Positions 12,194-24,947 of a DNA stretch of 64,000 nt are shown in pieces. Source of the stretch: Polychytrium aggregatum (taxonomy: Eukaryota > Chytridiomycota > Chytridiomycetes > Polychytriales). Position 1 is the first letter of the stretch. Each line of letters begins with the position of its first letter. The translations under genes were made by a program, and so were the position numbers. Under the pieces are notes generated by a model. That model saw nothing but the letters and a program-made list of their open reading frames with translations. It searched no databases and had not been told where the DNA came from. The stretch is from positions 868,001-932,000 of the forward strand of contig NW_026516213.1 of assembly GCF_025602895.1 (NCBI RefSeq), in the 5' to 3' direction.

Positions 12194-13228
12194 GGCTGCG
12201 GTGATTTGGGCAGGTGTAGAAGGCGGCTTGACAGGCAGACGGGATCGGATCGATGGGATCGGATCGATGGGATCGCGGCAATCGGAGGGAAGGGCAGATC
12301 TGAGAGAAGGGCAGGGGCGGCAGTGCCGATCGCAGAGATCAAGGATGGATCGGTGGTGAAGCCGGGGCGGACAAAACCAGGACGGAATCGGCTGGATCCG
12401 GCTCGAGCCAAGGAAATCCACGTGGCGCCAGCCGCACGGTCGCACAGACCGCGTGCGTGGCGCACGGGCTCGCACCAAGGGCAGCACGCGAGCCAGGCGG
12501 TCCGGCAGGGCGGTCCGGCAGGCGGTCGCATTGCCGCGTGCCCACAAAGACCAAGGGCCGACACAGACACAGCGGCAGAGACAGCGACAGACAGCGGGCG
12601 TGCCCACGGGTGCATGCTGCCACAGAACGAGCCAGTAGAGAGCGGCCACAGCGCAGTGGCAACAGAGAATAGCGTCGCAGCAGCAAGGAGGTCACACAGC
12701 CAGCGCAACACAGGACAGCAAGGCACGACACACGACAGCACAACGCCGCACAGCACAACGCCGCACAGCACATGCGGCCTGCTGCGCGCACTCTGGCTGC
12801 GGGTGCCAAGTGCGCGGCTGCCCGTCTCGCTCGCTCTGGCCGAGAGCGTCCTCGGCGCGTCCTCGGCACGTCCTCGCGCCTCGCCCGGGCCGTCGCCGCT
12901 CTTTTCTGCCCGGGTGGTCTTCTCCATCGGCCGTTCGGTCTTTGCTCGTTCTGGCCAGCTCTCGGCGCATCGTTCGCTCAACTTCCAGTCCGATTCTGCC
13001 TCCTGCTTGCCTCGGCTTGGCCTTCGTCTGACTGTCAATCTGTCGGCTCACCCGCCTCCGGCTTGCTTCTCGTCGGCTCCAACCCGACTCTGCTGTCGCA
13101 GCCACCCGCCACTCGATCTCTGCCTCAATCAAGCCTGCTCCTGGAACTCTTCCACCCTCCAGGAATCCATCCCACCCTCCTGGAATCAGTCCAGCCTCCC
13201 TTCATTAGGTCTCTGATCAAGCTCGCCC
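12194..13228. other. Divergent promoter region, HBS1 and kelch gene
   Basis: This is 1,035 bases between two outward-facing starts. It is very GC-rich upstream of HBS1 and becomes pyrimidine-rich on the plus strand toward the kelch start (CTCT/TCTGCC runs from about 12900), as is common in fungal 5' leaders. A 15-base unit (acaacgccgcacagc) is repeated near 12740-12772, and ggatcggatcgatg-like repeats occur at about 12240-12275. Long frames on both strands reflect GC bias. Confidence 0.6.
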
Positions 13229-15055
13229 ATGTCTGACATCAATCGCCAGCGTAGCCAGTCGTCCTTCTCGACGACCTCGCCGCACCAGCGCTCGAGCACG
13301 TTCACCCCGCCGCGAACCCCGCCGCCGCTGGGCTCCCCCCTCTTCTTTGGCACCTCCAGCGCCGGTGTGTTTTCGCCCCCGCCGACCTCGCTGGCCTCGG
13401 CCCAGTCGAGAACCAACCCGCCGTCGATCTATCTGGCACAGAGAACAAAGCATACCTCAAAGTCCTCCTTCCATACCGTCGGATCTGCCTCGTCCCTGGG
13501 CCAGTACCCGACCTTGGACAAAATCAGCTCCTCAAAGCCCATCATGGGCGGCAGCGTTGCCATGCAGTGGCACCGCTCTGAGGTCTCTGGCAATTCGGCT
13601 CCGCCTCCCCTGCGTGCACACACCATGACCCTCGTCAAGGACAAGATCTTTGTGTTTGGTGGCTGCGATGCCTCGGTCTGCTTCAATACCCTCTACATCT
13701 TTGACCCCGACTCACTGTGGTGGGCCAAAGCCAAGACCAGGGGCAATATCCCGCCGCCATGCCGTGCGCACTCGACCAACTACGAGAACAACAAGCTTTG
13801 GGTCTTTGGAGGTGCGTCGTAGCTCTGCGCACTCGTGCTGGTCGGTCGGTTGGTCCAACTGACAGCGTGGCTAGCTTGTGCTCTTGCGGGATCGTCAGTT
13901 CGCTCCGGGCTGCTTGGCTCGCCATTGTGTCGAGATCCGCGCTTGGTTGTCCTTTTTTTTTGTTCCGTTTCTTTGCATGCGCACACTACCGTTTGCGAGC
14001 ACATTCTCCTTTGTTGGTGTATCTTGTCTGCGACAGCAGCTTGTCGGACACTGAACTGGACTGGCTCTAATCATTCACCTCTTTTTTTTTCGACACCCAC
14101 CAACCGACGTATATCCTGTATTATGTCGTCGCTGCTCGACCACGCCGACATCTTTCCATCGTCTCATTCCGCTCATGGACTGCGAATCAATCTTGGTCTT
14201 TGATCTGCTCGTCATCATCGGATTGACATCTCTCGGTCTGCACTCCGCCACCGCCGGTACCTCGACCCTGGTGACTCGCATCTGACAACCGCCAATACGC
14301 CCGCGTGGCACTCCTCCGTAATCGCAGGTGGCGACGGCCCATACTACTACAACCATCTGTACGTCTTGGACTGCGACACTCTGACTTGGTCTATTCCCGA
14401 AACCACCGGCGTGGCGCCAGGACCCCGCCGAGCTCATTCTTCGTGGATTTACGACAAGGCACTGTGGATCTATGCCGGTGGCGACGGCGTCCAGGCCCTC
14501 GGTGACATGTTCAAGCTTGACCTGGCCACCTTGGCCTGGACCAAGGTCACCGGCGTCATGGGATCTGTGCCGCCTCCGAGGGGCTACCACACCAGCACGA
14601 TCGTCAACAACACCGTGATTATGTACGGCGGAAGCGACGGCCACGAGTGTTTCAGCGACATCTACATTTTCCATCTCGAGGAGCTGAGATGGAACCGCAT
14701 TCAGTACGAACGGCCGGCATATTCCAGACTCTCGCACACCGCCACCCTGGTTGGCTCCTTCCTGTTCATCATCGGCGGCCACGACGGCACGTCGTACAGC
14801 TCGGAAGTGCTGATGCTCAATCTCATCACGATGGAGTGGGAACAGCGGTTGGTCGTCGGCCTCGAGAGCCCGGGCGAGCGCGGCTACCACTCGGCCTGCT
14901 ACAACGACTCGAGAGTCTTTGTCTTTGGCGGCTACAACGGCCAGGAGGTCTTCAACGACATGTTCATCCTCGATCTTTCGTCTGTGGCCTACCTGACACA
15001 GACCAGTGACTTTGAAATCACGATGCTTGACGACAAGAAGATTATCGGGATCTGA
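13229..15055 (+). CDS. Kelch-repeat beta-propeller protein
   Basis: Two exons, 13229-13811 and 14328-15055, join in phase through FGG-GDGPYYYNHLYVLD and give 436 residues. Residues 1 to about 130 are Ser/Thr/Pro-rich and low in structure. From there about six kelch blades follow, each with the GG pair and a Y/W about a dozen residues later. Examples are KIFVFGGCDASVCFNTLYIF, ALWIYAGGDGVQALGDMFKL, TVIMYGGSDGHECFSDIYIF, FLFIIGGHDGTSYSSEVLML and RVFVFGGYNGQEVFNDMFIL. Such propellers are protein-binding scaffolds, for example in polarity or signalling. No second domain is visible, so the partner cannot be inferred. The 516-base intron is long for this window. The start at 13229 is the first ATG in frame. 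Confidence 0.85.
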
Positions 15056-16114
15056 GCCTCGCTATTCTCTGGCCAGATGTCTCCTCCGTCTCGATCGATC
15101 GACTGACCGATCAACTGACCGATTGACCGACCGACCGACTGACCGACCTACCAAATCAGCCCGGAACCGACCTGGAGCCGTCTGTCGTGCGACCTGTTTG
15201 TCGGAGCCGTTATGTGTGTCGATCGCCTGTTGCCTCTGTTTCATTCGTCTTCTGCCTCGGCTGCTGCCTCGTCGCTCCGGCTTGCCTGTCGGAAAGCCCT
15301 CCTTGCGGGCGCCTGTCCTCCGTTTCCCTCCGCCTCCTGTTGATGCTCTGGCACTCTCAGCATCCGGATCCCCATCCTCATCTTTGTCCTGCGCTGTTGG
15401 CGTTGCCTTTCTTTCCATCGCCCGCTGCTGGGCCTTGTCGGGCCACGGCGGCCCACAGAGTCTGCATCCGGCGGCTCCCAAATCGCTTGGTGTCGCTGCC
15501 CGCCCCGTCTTTCTCTGGTCTCTCAGCCGGGTCTCCCTTTCTTTCTTTTTTCCATCTCTCTCTCTCTCCCTCTCTTCCTCCTTGTCATTGTCTCAACCGT
15601 CTTGCTTCTTTGCCTCGATCGTTACTCCCTAGAATGCCCTTAGATTTTGTCGTCGTCGCTGTGGTGTGAGGCTCTTTTTCACATGTGGCGGCACCTTTGT
15701 CACCCGAGGCTGCTCTTGTTTTCCCTCGGCGGTGTTGTCGTTTGGTCTGGATGTGCGGTCCTGGGATCGTCGGATACCCGCCTGGCTCACCAACTTGCTC
15801 TCCCGGCTCCATTTGTATCTTGTGCTCTCCACCCCGCTTTCCCCGCGGTCTGTATGTGTAAAAATGCAATTTTCTCTATATGTTCCCGCTCCCGTCCCTG
15901 CTGTCGTCCCGCTCCCGTCTCTGCTATCGTCTCCTGGCGCATGCTGCCGAGAACGACAATACACAGCATCCTCAAAATGAAAAGTTGAAAAATGAAAAGC
16001 GAAATGGGGTCGCTCTGAAGCTGGGGCTCTCTGGGGGCTCAGTGGCTCTGCCACCACAATCGACATAAAAACCGGCCGGCCGGCCCTCAACCACCGTTGC
16101 GTTGCACTTCCGCC
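15056..16114. other. Intergenic spacer with simple repeats
   Basis: This 1,059-base stretch holds the kelch 3' UTR and the LRR-gene promoter. It contains a degenerate GACC/GATC/GACT tetramer array (about 15094-15151) and a CT-rich tract (about 15550-15600). Both strands carry long frames rich in Arg/Ser/Pro that look like composition artefacts. No gene was recognised. Confidence 0.5.
15094..15151. repeat. GACC/GATC/GACT tetramer array
   Basis: A run of about 14 four-base units (gacc, gatc, gact, gatt), starting about 40 bases after the kelch stop codon and probably within its 3' UTR. Confidence 0.8.
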
Positions 16115-17651
16115 ATGGCCGCCACCAACCTGCATTTCCAGCTGCCGATCCACATCATCGCGCTCATCGGCCACTGCCTGCAGTCGCCGATCGACAGGCT
16201 ACACTATGCCCGCGCCCTCGTCTTTGCCGAGTTCGAGGCATCGCTTCGGGAAAGCTTTCCCCAGATCCAGTGGTACGATCGAATCGCGCAGTCCTCTGCC
16301 ACGAGGTTCGCCTGGAACCCGGACGAGGCAGACCCAAGCGACGGCGAGCTCGTGGCGAGCCAGGGATGGTCGTCGCTGGCATTCCTGCTGGAGGGCGTCC
16401 GATGCAACCCGCATATCGTCGAGCTGGATCTGTCAGGTAAGAGCCAGAGGCTGCGTTAGCTTGACGAACTGAAATGACTTGCTTGGATGCTTCTACGTTT
16501 CATTCCTACAGCAGCGCCGTGCCAACACCCGAGCGATCCAGCGGAATCCGAGACTCTCTCTCTCTCTCTCTCGTTCTGCATCGGCTCAAGTATTCGGGCA
16601 CTCTGACGGTGGATTTCAACTGACAAACCTTGTTGTCCGACAGAAATGTTCATCGGCGGCTGCGGCGCTGCTCTGTTTCCGCAGACTCTTGCTGGGTCTC
16701 TGCGTCTCTCCAAGCTGGTACTTGGTGGTAAGCAAAGCCGAACCCTCACCGTCAGATCCTTGGGTTGAACTCATCGTCGACACCAGCAGCTATGAAGCGC
16801 ACGCCGATTGCCGCAAGAGGGATCTGAAACTCACCGATTCTGTGATTCGCTCACGGAACGAATGATTCCTGCGGGGGACGACGTTTCAATAGTCAACAAC
16901 ATTGACGACGAGGGCTGCAGACACATTGCCGTGTTCCTGAGCCATAACAGCTCGGTGGAAACGCTGGATCTTAGTTGTAAGCTGGATGCGCCATGCGTCT
17001 GCTGTCTCACTTGCACGGACGGACGGACGGACTCACATGGCAGTTGCTCCTGTGCTCATCTGCTCACCTTTGGATCTCAGACAATGCGATTTCAAGCAGC
17101 GGTGTCGCACACCTGTCCGAAGCCCTTGGAGCGAATCGGTCGCTGAAGCATCTGATGCTACGTTTCAGTAAGCCCACCGCCTGGACGCACCGAGATCGCC
17201 GAGCAGTATTGGTGGTTGTCTATGGGATTGTTATGTGTGCGCATATGCACGGCGCGGATACTAATTGGCTGCCTTCGCAACCGTAGACAGCAATATCAAC
17301 GACGATGCTGTCGAGTCTCTCGTCAATCTGATGCATTCCCACACCGCTCTGGCGCATGTCGATCTCCGAGGTGAGTTGCAGTCACTGCACGGATTTTGAA
17401 TGTGAATCTATGTATATCTGTCTGGTTCGATGAGCATCAATGGCGCACAAATGTGCTCTCGAAGCAGCAGGTTGGGCAGCAAACCTGTGACAGGAGGAGG
17501 CACTCCACTATGTGAGCACGATCCATGCCTGTCTCACGCCGGTACCTTCGCCGATTCAGACACCGGCATCCGGTACGCTGGTATGGACCAAATACTGGAA
17601 GCCAACCGCCGCCGCGTAGCTCCCATCAAGATCAAGCGTAACCCATTCTAG
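16115..17651 (+). CDS. Leucine-rich-repeat (RNI-like) protein
   Basis: Six exons join in phase: 16115-16436, 16644-16727, 16893-16976, 17081-17167, 17287-17370 and 17560-17651. They give 250 residues. The first exon has an N-terminal cap (LPIHIIALIGHCLQSPIDR) and ends at IVELDLS. Each internal exon then carries a single LRR of 28-29 residues (NNIDDEGCRHIAVFLSHNSS then VETLDLS; NAISSSGVAHLSEALGANRS then LKHLMLR; NINDDAVESLVNLMHSHTA then LAHVDLR). The last exon ends with a basic tail, IKIKRNPF. The repeat type resembles ribonuclease-inhibitor or RanGAP-like LRRs, but the protein is short and no enzymatic motif is seen. All internal introns are phase 1. Function is unknown; a binding scaffold is likely. 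Confidence 0.78.
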
Positions 17652-18014
17652 CACGGGCAAGCTCGTTTGTCGCAAGGATGCATCATGGGCACTCGCTTCG
17701 AGATACAGCGCATCCCCAAAACGAAACAGGACACCCACTTCTGAATACACACCCACAATGACCAAGTGTCCAAGACGACTGCTATTGCGATTGCCTTTGG
17801 GGCGCCCTGAGGGGCAAGGGGGACATGCTACAAGGCAGTGGCCGATGTGTGGAAGAGCATATGTGGGCACCCATTCTGCACAAGTTGCCCATATGCACAT
17901 GGACACTTCATCTATTCCGCGACTACGCGACAAGGATATCGATGCTGAGCTTGGTATGTCTCGGCTTGTTCGTACTCGCAAGGCAACCCAGTTGCTGAAG
18001 CCAGATGGCGAGGG
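17652..18014. other. Convergent 3' spacer
   Basis: This is 363 bases between the stop of the LRR gene and the stop of the P5B ATPase gene, which converge. It should hold both 3' UTRs. Nothing else was recognised. Confidence 0.45.
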
Positions 18015-21000
18015 TCATGTCGCCGATTTGCTCCGCAGCTCATGCAAGACAGCCTTGTGCACTTTGCCCTTGCGGCGCCATCGACCCCGGCGAGCCAGAT
18101 CGGATGTGCCCTGGCCGAGCCGGACAAAGTATCCGATCGCACCAGAGATCCAACGGAAGACAAACGACTCGCCGATCCAGCTGAGGAGTATGCTGAGCAG
18201 ACCGACTGCCAGAATGTAGAGGCGACCGTCCATCGGTAGCTCGATCAGCTCCAGCCATTCACGCATCAGACTTGTTGGGTAGAGAGTCAGTTCCACGGTG
18301 ACGCCCAGCAGGACCAGGGTCGTCAAAATGAACGGTGCTGCGGGTGGAAGCGGCAAGGTTGACGGGAATGCCGAAGGTGAGTGCGCCAGTTGTTGTCGCA
18401 TCACATCACACGCTTGCAGCCCCCATTTGCCTCAACACAAATCAGAGGCTGCTCTGCTCTCCCTCCCTCGACAGAGTCAGCAGGGCAGCAGGGCAGCAGG
18501 GCAGCGGGCTACTCACCGTTTTTCCAAATCGACTCGCGGTACGGAGGGCCGCCATAGAATACCAGCGCCACGGCAATGTACTGGTAGCAGCTCACCAGAA
18601 ACACGGCCGTATTCTCCATGCAAATATAGATCTCATCGTCGACCGAGATATCCGGAGGCTGATACCAGGGCTGTCGCCGAATCCACATGAAGATGTAGAG
18701 CTGAGAGGAGACTTGGAGGATAACCTGGCCAACGATCGACACCAGCACCTTCTTTGAGACAAGCGACGCCGTCGGCCGCTTTGGGTGGATCTCCTTGTAG
18801 CCCCTCGAGCGGCCCATCAGAACGGCCATGGGTATGATCAGCACAATGTCGATGAACATGAACTGAAAGTCGCCGAGATTGCCCACGATCGAGTACAGGA
18901 TCGACACGGACGTGAACTGGATCAGCGAGTACAAGGCCATGAACTTGAAGCAGCTGAAGGAAGTCACCAGCGCGGCACGCCCCTCGCTGATGACTTGCAG
19001 GACACAGTCCAGCTCGGTGAACTTGGAGGTGAACGGAGCTGCGACCGAGGCCTCGGCTTCAGACAGAGACAGCCCGACATCGGCACCTTTGAGAGCACCA
19101 CAGTCGTTTGCTCCGTCTCCACAAAAGCCCACGGTGTATCCAATCTCCTGCAGGCGCTCGACCAGTAGATGCTTCTCATCGGGAGACATGCGGGCAAATA
19201 TGTTGCCCTTGACCAGCATCTGCGGGACAGATCCGGCACGCATCGTATGGGTAAGCATCCGCAGCCTGCGGCCCATATGGAGAAGGCGCTGTCGACAGAT
19301 GCATTTGTGCTTACTCGAGTGATGGTGTGGGGCGAGCCGTACTCCAGCAAGCAGTGGAACACGTCTCCAGTGATGGCCAGGTCGTAGTCATCGCACTTCA
19401 AGGTCGGCTGTCCCGGCGCTTCGATCGGCTGAGTCGAGTGCAGTTGCAGTAGGTCGCGCACAATTCAGCAAACAGTACGCCATCAAGAGTGGCGTTATCA
19501 GTGAGTGCACTCAGGTACCGTCGCCAGCGCAGCATGTCCTTCCTGTACTTACGAGCAGAGACAGCGGATCGAGGCGCATGCCGCTTCCATCCACATCTTC
19601 CCATACAATCTCCGAGCTCTCGTCGTGGGGCTCTGGCCCGACAAACTTGGGCACGAACACAATGTTGTTTGGCTTGATCAATCCACTCTCACGAGACACG
19701 GAGACCGACGTGAGGACATTGTCGCCTAGCGGCAGCGTGCGAGTCCGCAGTTAGAAAGTCGCCACACAGCACCCATCGCCCGACACATCCACAGCCAACA
19801 TTACCGGTGCACATGATCTGTCGGATCTTGGCCTTCGAGAGCTTGTGAACCACCGCCATTGTCCCCGACTTGAGCTTGTTCTCAAAGATAATGAAGCCTA
19901 GGAACGTCAGGCCACGCTCAACCTCGTCCCGCTTCATCTTCATGACGCGGGCCCAGCTCTGCCCTTCAAGACGCCGATGCGCACAGGCGATCACGCGATA
20001 GCCATGATGGGCATATTGGCCCAGCAGCTGGTCATAGTCTGCAGGAACTGTCACAAGCACAGACATGTTAGCCCGAGTAGGCATCGTCCTACCAAATCAA
20101 ACTGATTGCAGCGTCGAGAAACAGGCCCAAAGAAACGGCCGTGCGGCACCTACTTGACTCTGGAATGCACAGCGACTTCATCACCTCGGGAGCGCCCTTC
20201 AGGAACACATCAAACTCCTTTCCTGTTCCGGTGCTGCCCGAGGCGGCCGAGTCTAGATCGCCATGAGGGGATTGGTGGGGTAGTCCGAGCCCTTGTCGCA
20301 GAGACGCCTCCGAAAAATGCAGACGCTTCACTATCACGGACATGCGCCGCAGCGAGCTCACAAATTCGAATTCGCGGATGACGCCAAGCTCGGTCAGGTT
20401 CCGGTCGACGGCCTTGGGCCTTGAGAGAGGCGACGCATCACCGCCGTGTCCGCCAACGGTCGACAGAACGTCGTGGAGGCTGTCGATGCCTGGCGGTCGC
20501 ACCACCATCGGGATAATGCCGTTGGTCTTCTTGAGAAACTCGGCGGACTCTGCCCGGCGCTTGGCAAGGGCTGGCGAGACGGCAAGGTTGCCGTCCTTGG
20601 TTGCGGGTGAGGACACGGCGCTTCCACCGCCAGCACAGTCACCGCCTTCCTCGATGTACCAGTTCGTGAACTCAAACATCTTGAGGTCCATGGGATCGCC
20701 CATGAGCTGGCCGTCAATGACCTTGATGGAGTGGCAGGTGGCCATCGCGCAAAACAGCAGCGGGAATGGAATTGTGCCGTAGTCCAGGTCACACGCCTCG
20801 GTCAGGATACTGGATTCGATCGGGATGGCCAGCGACACCGGTCCCTTGAGATCCAGGCCGCAGAGAAGCGACAGAGTCTGTTGACGAGACACTGTCGGAG
20901 CTGTCTCTTGGGTAACGACGTTCACGGCGATGTTCATGTCGACGTGCACATGTGGCTCGAGTCTGGAGGCGTGCAGCGGGTCCAGAAGCTCGTCGATAGA

Positions 21001-23063
21001 CCGGTACAACTGTGAAAAGCGGAGCCGAGACAAGCTCCCGGGAACGTGCTTATCCATCGAAGATGGCAGCGTGAAGCGGTATCCCAGAACGTCGAGGCCC
21101 TCCTGCGTCAGGGTTCCGGTCTTGTCAAAGCACATCACCTCGATCTTGCCGCCGATGTTGACGCGCGGAGGAGACACACAAAATATGCCCCGCTGCCTCA
21201 GACGAGCGATCGCAAAGCTGATGCCGATCGACATGGTTGCCGGGAGAGCAGGCGGAACGACGATGGTGATCAAGTCGAGGGCTCGGATGATGATTACGCT
21301 CCAGTGAACATGTTGGCGCACAAAGTTGTAGCACGAGACGAGGAATCCCAGAAAGGCGATCAAACCGAGCACGCCGATGAATCGAAAGGAATCGCGGTAG
21401 AGCTTGAAGTCATTGGGCTTTGGGAACAGCATCGATCGGAGGAGATTGCCTTTGGCAGTGTTGAACCCCGTTCGAACAACAAGCGCGCGGGCGCCGGTGT
21501 GATCGTCACTATGCGAAAAGAGACTGGTTCGACTGGAGACGATGCGACGACGAGCACCGGCACCGGTGGAGTGCAACCGGGAGGAGAACAGAAGGCAGCC
21601 GTAAGTACTCGCATTCTACCCGCCAGCCGATCAGAGACATGAGCGGGGTACTTTGAAAGAACCTTGACAAACAACTCGATGCGCACGCAGCTGATTGTCG
21701 GGAATCACCAGGCAACAGCAGCCACACAGCAATCGACCCAAGAAGCGGTGCGCAGAACCAAGAACCCGAGAAAGCCTGAGGATGTACAAGGTCGATACAC
21801 AAGCAGCTTGACAGGACGCATGCAGTGCCGAGAGTCGGCCCCGTACCTGGAATTGTTCACCTGCTTGGATCTGGCGCGGATGACCTTGGTACCGCAGAAC
21901 AAAAAGAACCGCGAGAGACGGCTGCTCAAGGCAGGGTCCTCCAGCTCCCAGTCAAGGGTCTTCCAGTCCGGATCGCCGATCGTCACCTTGGACACCGGGA
22001 TACTCTCGCCCGTCAGCATGCTCTCGTTGACGATGCAGTCGCCCTCGAGCAGTATGGCGTCGCATGGGACGATGGCCGTCTCGGCGCTGAGCTCGATGAC
22101 GTCGCCCGGCAGCAGGTCGTCCGACCTGAGGGACCACCAAGAGCCCCAGCGAAAGACGCGCACCGGACAGCTGAATCGGGAGAGCTCCTGCATGCGCTTC
22201 ATGGCCTTCTTGGTCTCGACCAGCGTGGAGATGGTCGAGACGACGGAGATGAAGAAGATGCAGCCCGCATAGTAGTAGTAGTTGTCGATGAGCCACAGGG
22301 CAATGCTCGCGATCTGGAAGATGAAGAACGGATGCAGGACTTCGTCGACCAGGAGCTGCAGGGTGGGCTTTTCCTTGACGGCAACGACATTGTCTCCAAA
22401 GACAATGTGGCGCCGCATGGCCATGGCCTCGTCTTGCAGGCCGCCGAGCACCGCTTCGGTTGTGGTCCAGTTGGGGTCTCGCCAGTGGTAGTTGGTTTCG
22501 TACAGTCCGGTGGCTGGGTTCAGGATGAAGTGGGTGTATCGGTACGAAAAGAACCGGAGCGAGCTCATGGTGACCGGCTCGCCCGGAGACCGGGAGTCGT
22601 GCGGGGCAATCGGGTTGGCAGGATCATCAAAATGCGAAAACCGCCGCTTGCCGGTGGTGTTTGGAAAGACCTCATGGACATATCCGTTGTACGGCACCGC
22701 CGCAACCGGCAGAACCTCGATCTGCTCCCACTGGTTCCTGACATATACGAGACTCGCCTGAGAGAGCGGCACCTTTCGGCATGTCATCCGGAGCTCCCAC
22801 CGCGGAAACCAGCGGCAGGCCAGATAGAACAGTCCACCGGTCAGGACACAGAGCAGATAGTAGAGAGCGACCTTGGCCCGGGCACGGGTGTATCCCGAGA
22901 GCGACAGGACCATTTCTTCGTCGATGGCGACCTCTTGCCAGTGCGCCTCGATGACGGGGTCGACATCGTCGCCCCGATGTGGCGCCGGAGAGGCTGCGGT
23001 CGCATCGTAATGGATATGGGGCGAGCCCAGCAGCGGCTCCGATTCTTGCGGAGCGATGGGCAT
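18015..23063 (-). CDS. YPK9: P5B-type ATPase, ATP13A2/YPK9 family
   Basis: P5B ATPases sit in vacuolar or endolysosomal membranes; animal members export polyamines to the cytosol and yeast Ypk9 protects against metals. The first exon (from 23063) encodes about 400 residues: a soluble N-terminus, membrane segments near 65-85 and 250-280, and the actuator motif TGES at residues 351-354. Later exons hold PPALP in the fourth membrane helix (the P5B signature; P5A has a different middle residue), DKTGTLT with the phosphorylated Asp near 21120, and [20 protein letters not shown] near 19100. The C-terminal membrane helices follow in 18509-19200 and 18015-18404. At least six GT-AG introns are present. 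The C-terminus ends [10 protein letters not shown]. Family placement is secure; substrate is inferred from relatives. Confidence 0.93.
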
Positions 23064-24176
23064 GGGAGCGTGTGTTGAAGCCGGAGCGACGGAGACGATC
23101 GTAGCTCAGCAAGACCAATGTCGCTCGAATGCCCAAATGCAGTCAGAGGGCCGATGCTTGCGGTATCTGTTCGAGGGCGATGCGGCCCGATGCAGTGCGA
23201 TGCAATGCAATGTTAATGCAATGCGATGCGATCAGCGACAGAGCTTGCAGCCGTGGGCCAGCAACGGGCGTGGGTCTGCGATCAGCGAATCGGTTGCTGC
23301 GGCGACGGAGCCGAGCCGGGTGTGGATTGCAAGGTCTCGCAGAGGCGGGCAAGCGACGAGCTGCAGAGACACAGCTGCGATTACCAGAGAGTGCTGCCGA
23401 GCGGGTGTGGGGTCGACTGGGGCAAAGCCTTCAGGACAGCGCCGAGAATAGTAACAGAGCAGGCGAAGACTGGCGATACAGTGCCGGCCAGCCCCAAGGA
23501 CGAGAGCGGGTGAGTTTGTCGGGATGTACTTTGTTGCGCAGTGCAGGCAGCGAATGCAGATGGCAGACAGCCGGAATGAGGACCAGAGCTGCCCAGGCCG
23601 AGCCTACCTGGAGACACGGATGCCGAGTCGGTCCGGACGATACTCTGCGGTGCGACTGCTCAGGCAAACTGCCGACGGCAGCCCCGAAGAAGTACTTTCG
23701 AGAGAACACCAGTCACGTGGGTGCTGTTTGGATCAGGGCTGGAAGGTCGGCCAGAGAGGCGAGCGAGCGCGGTGGCCCCGAGGGCGATGCCGGGAATGCG
23801 ATGCAGGGAATGCGGAATGTGGAATGTGAAATGCGGACGAGCACAGGGCAGTCCAAGGCGTGGGTGAGCGGCACGGGCGACCAGAGGCCGCTGCTGGTCG
23901 ATGGGCAGCCTTGGGCGGCCATCAGCATCCGGGGAGTGTCCCAGGCAATGCTGCTTCTCGCGCGAGCGAGAGCATCCGCCTCGGGCAAGCGAGGGGCAGC
24001 ATCGCCTGGGACAAAAATTTTCGTCCTGGCACTGATCACCGTTTGGCAGCTATTGTCAGATCTGGCAGCAGCACCAGCACCACCAGTCCACCACGCCGCG
24101 CACCTCACCCAACGCATCCAAGCAGCAGGCCGCAGGGACTCCTCCGCAATCCGATCCAGTATCCAACTCCACAGAC
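23064..24176. other. Divergent promoter region, P5B ATPase and TIM13
   Basis: This is 1,113 bases between two outward-facing starts. It includes short tandem repeats built on gcgatgcaat near 23185-23235 and ggaatgcg-type repeats near 23790-23840. No coding pattern with family resemblance was seen, although a long plus-strand frame crosses it. Confidence 0.55.
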
Positions 24177-24947
24177 ATGTCGACCTCCGCAGAACGCAAG
24201 CAGCAGATCATTGACGAGATCCAGAGCCAGCTCGCCATCCAGAACTTCTCGGCACTGCTGGCTGTAAGGCAGCCATGAATCGTCGCCATGTCTTGGTGCA
24301 CCACCTGGATTGAAAAAGACGTAGCCCCGCCCTGCTGCAAACGTTTGGGGGAATGGTCGCTAACTCGAGTCCTCCCTCTGTGCACACGGCCGCTGCAACG
24401 GTCGATCCGCGGACTCGCCATCACCGTCCTCCAGAAACTCAACAACAAGGTATCGACCGGAATCTTGCGTTAGCGGCATCCGCAGCATGGCCATCCGGAC
24501 GTGGTCAGCCGCCCAGTTGCATCAATCTCATTGGCCTCTTCGTTTCCCTCGACAGTGCTTCACCAAGTGCGTGGCAAAGCCCGGATCCAAGCTGGATTCG
24601 TCGGAGCAGGTAAATCTAGCAGACGAGAGCGTGCTACTCGAATCGGCATTGTGAAGTGCCATAAGCAACAGTCGTGATCGAGACCTTGGGGTCTGTTGTT
24701 CATCCTTTCTCGATCCGCCGCAGACATGCATTGCCAAGTGCTCGGATCGCTACCAGGAAGGTGAGTAGTCGACCTGGCGGATTTAACCTGCGTGCGGCTT
24801 GTATCTGCATGGGACCTTGACTCGAGACTGATTGACACTGATTGACACTGTTTGACGCTGCTTGTCCAACCAGCCTGGAACATCGTCAGCATCGCTTATC
24901 TGAGACGGATGCAGCAAATGGAGCAGATGAAGCAAGCCCAACACTAA
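24177..24947 (+). CDS. TIM13: Mitochondrial import chaperone Tim13
   Basis: Tim13 pairs with Tim8 in the intermembrane space to escort hydrophobic precursors to TIM22 or the outer membrane. Five exons (24177-24263, 24435-24449, 24556-24609, 24724-24760, 24874-24947) join to 88 residues, the normal small-Tim length. The twin CX3C motif is present: CFTKC near residues 35-39 and CIAKC near 54-58, with the usual spacing. The N-terminal helix (IIDEIQSQLAIQNFSALLA) and the C-terminal helix (WNIVSIAYLRRMQQMEQMKQ) fit the family. Exon 2 is only 15 bases (KLNNK), and the family spacing before the first Cys demands it. The gene is divergent from the P5B ATPase. Confidence 0.93.

Noticed and set aside
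12128-13216. Long plus-strand frame and overlapping long minus-strand frames upstream of the kelch gene
   Set aside because: Open on both strands in several phases, Arg/Ser/Pro/Ala-rich without family resemblance, and lying between two well-supported divergent starts. Explained by high GC.
21825-23078. 417-codon plus-strand frame
   Set aside because: Exactly antisense to the first exon of the P5B ATPase, which has clear family motifs. The frame is a shadow.
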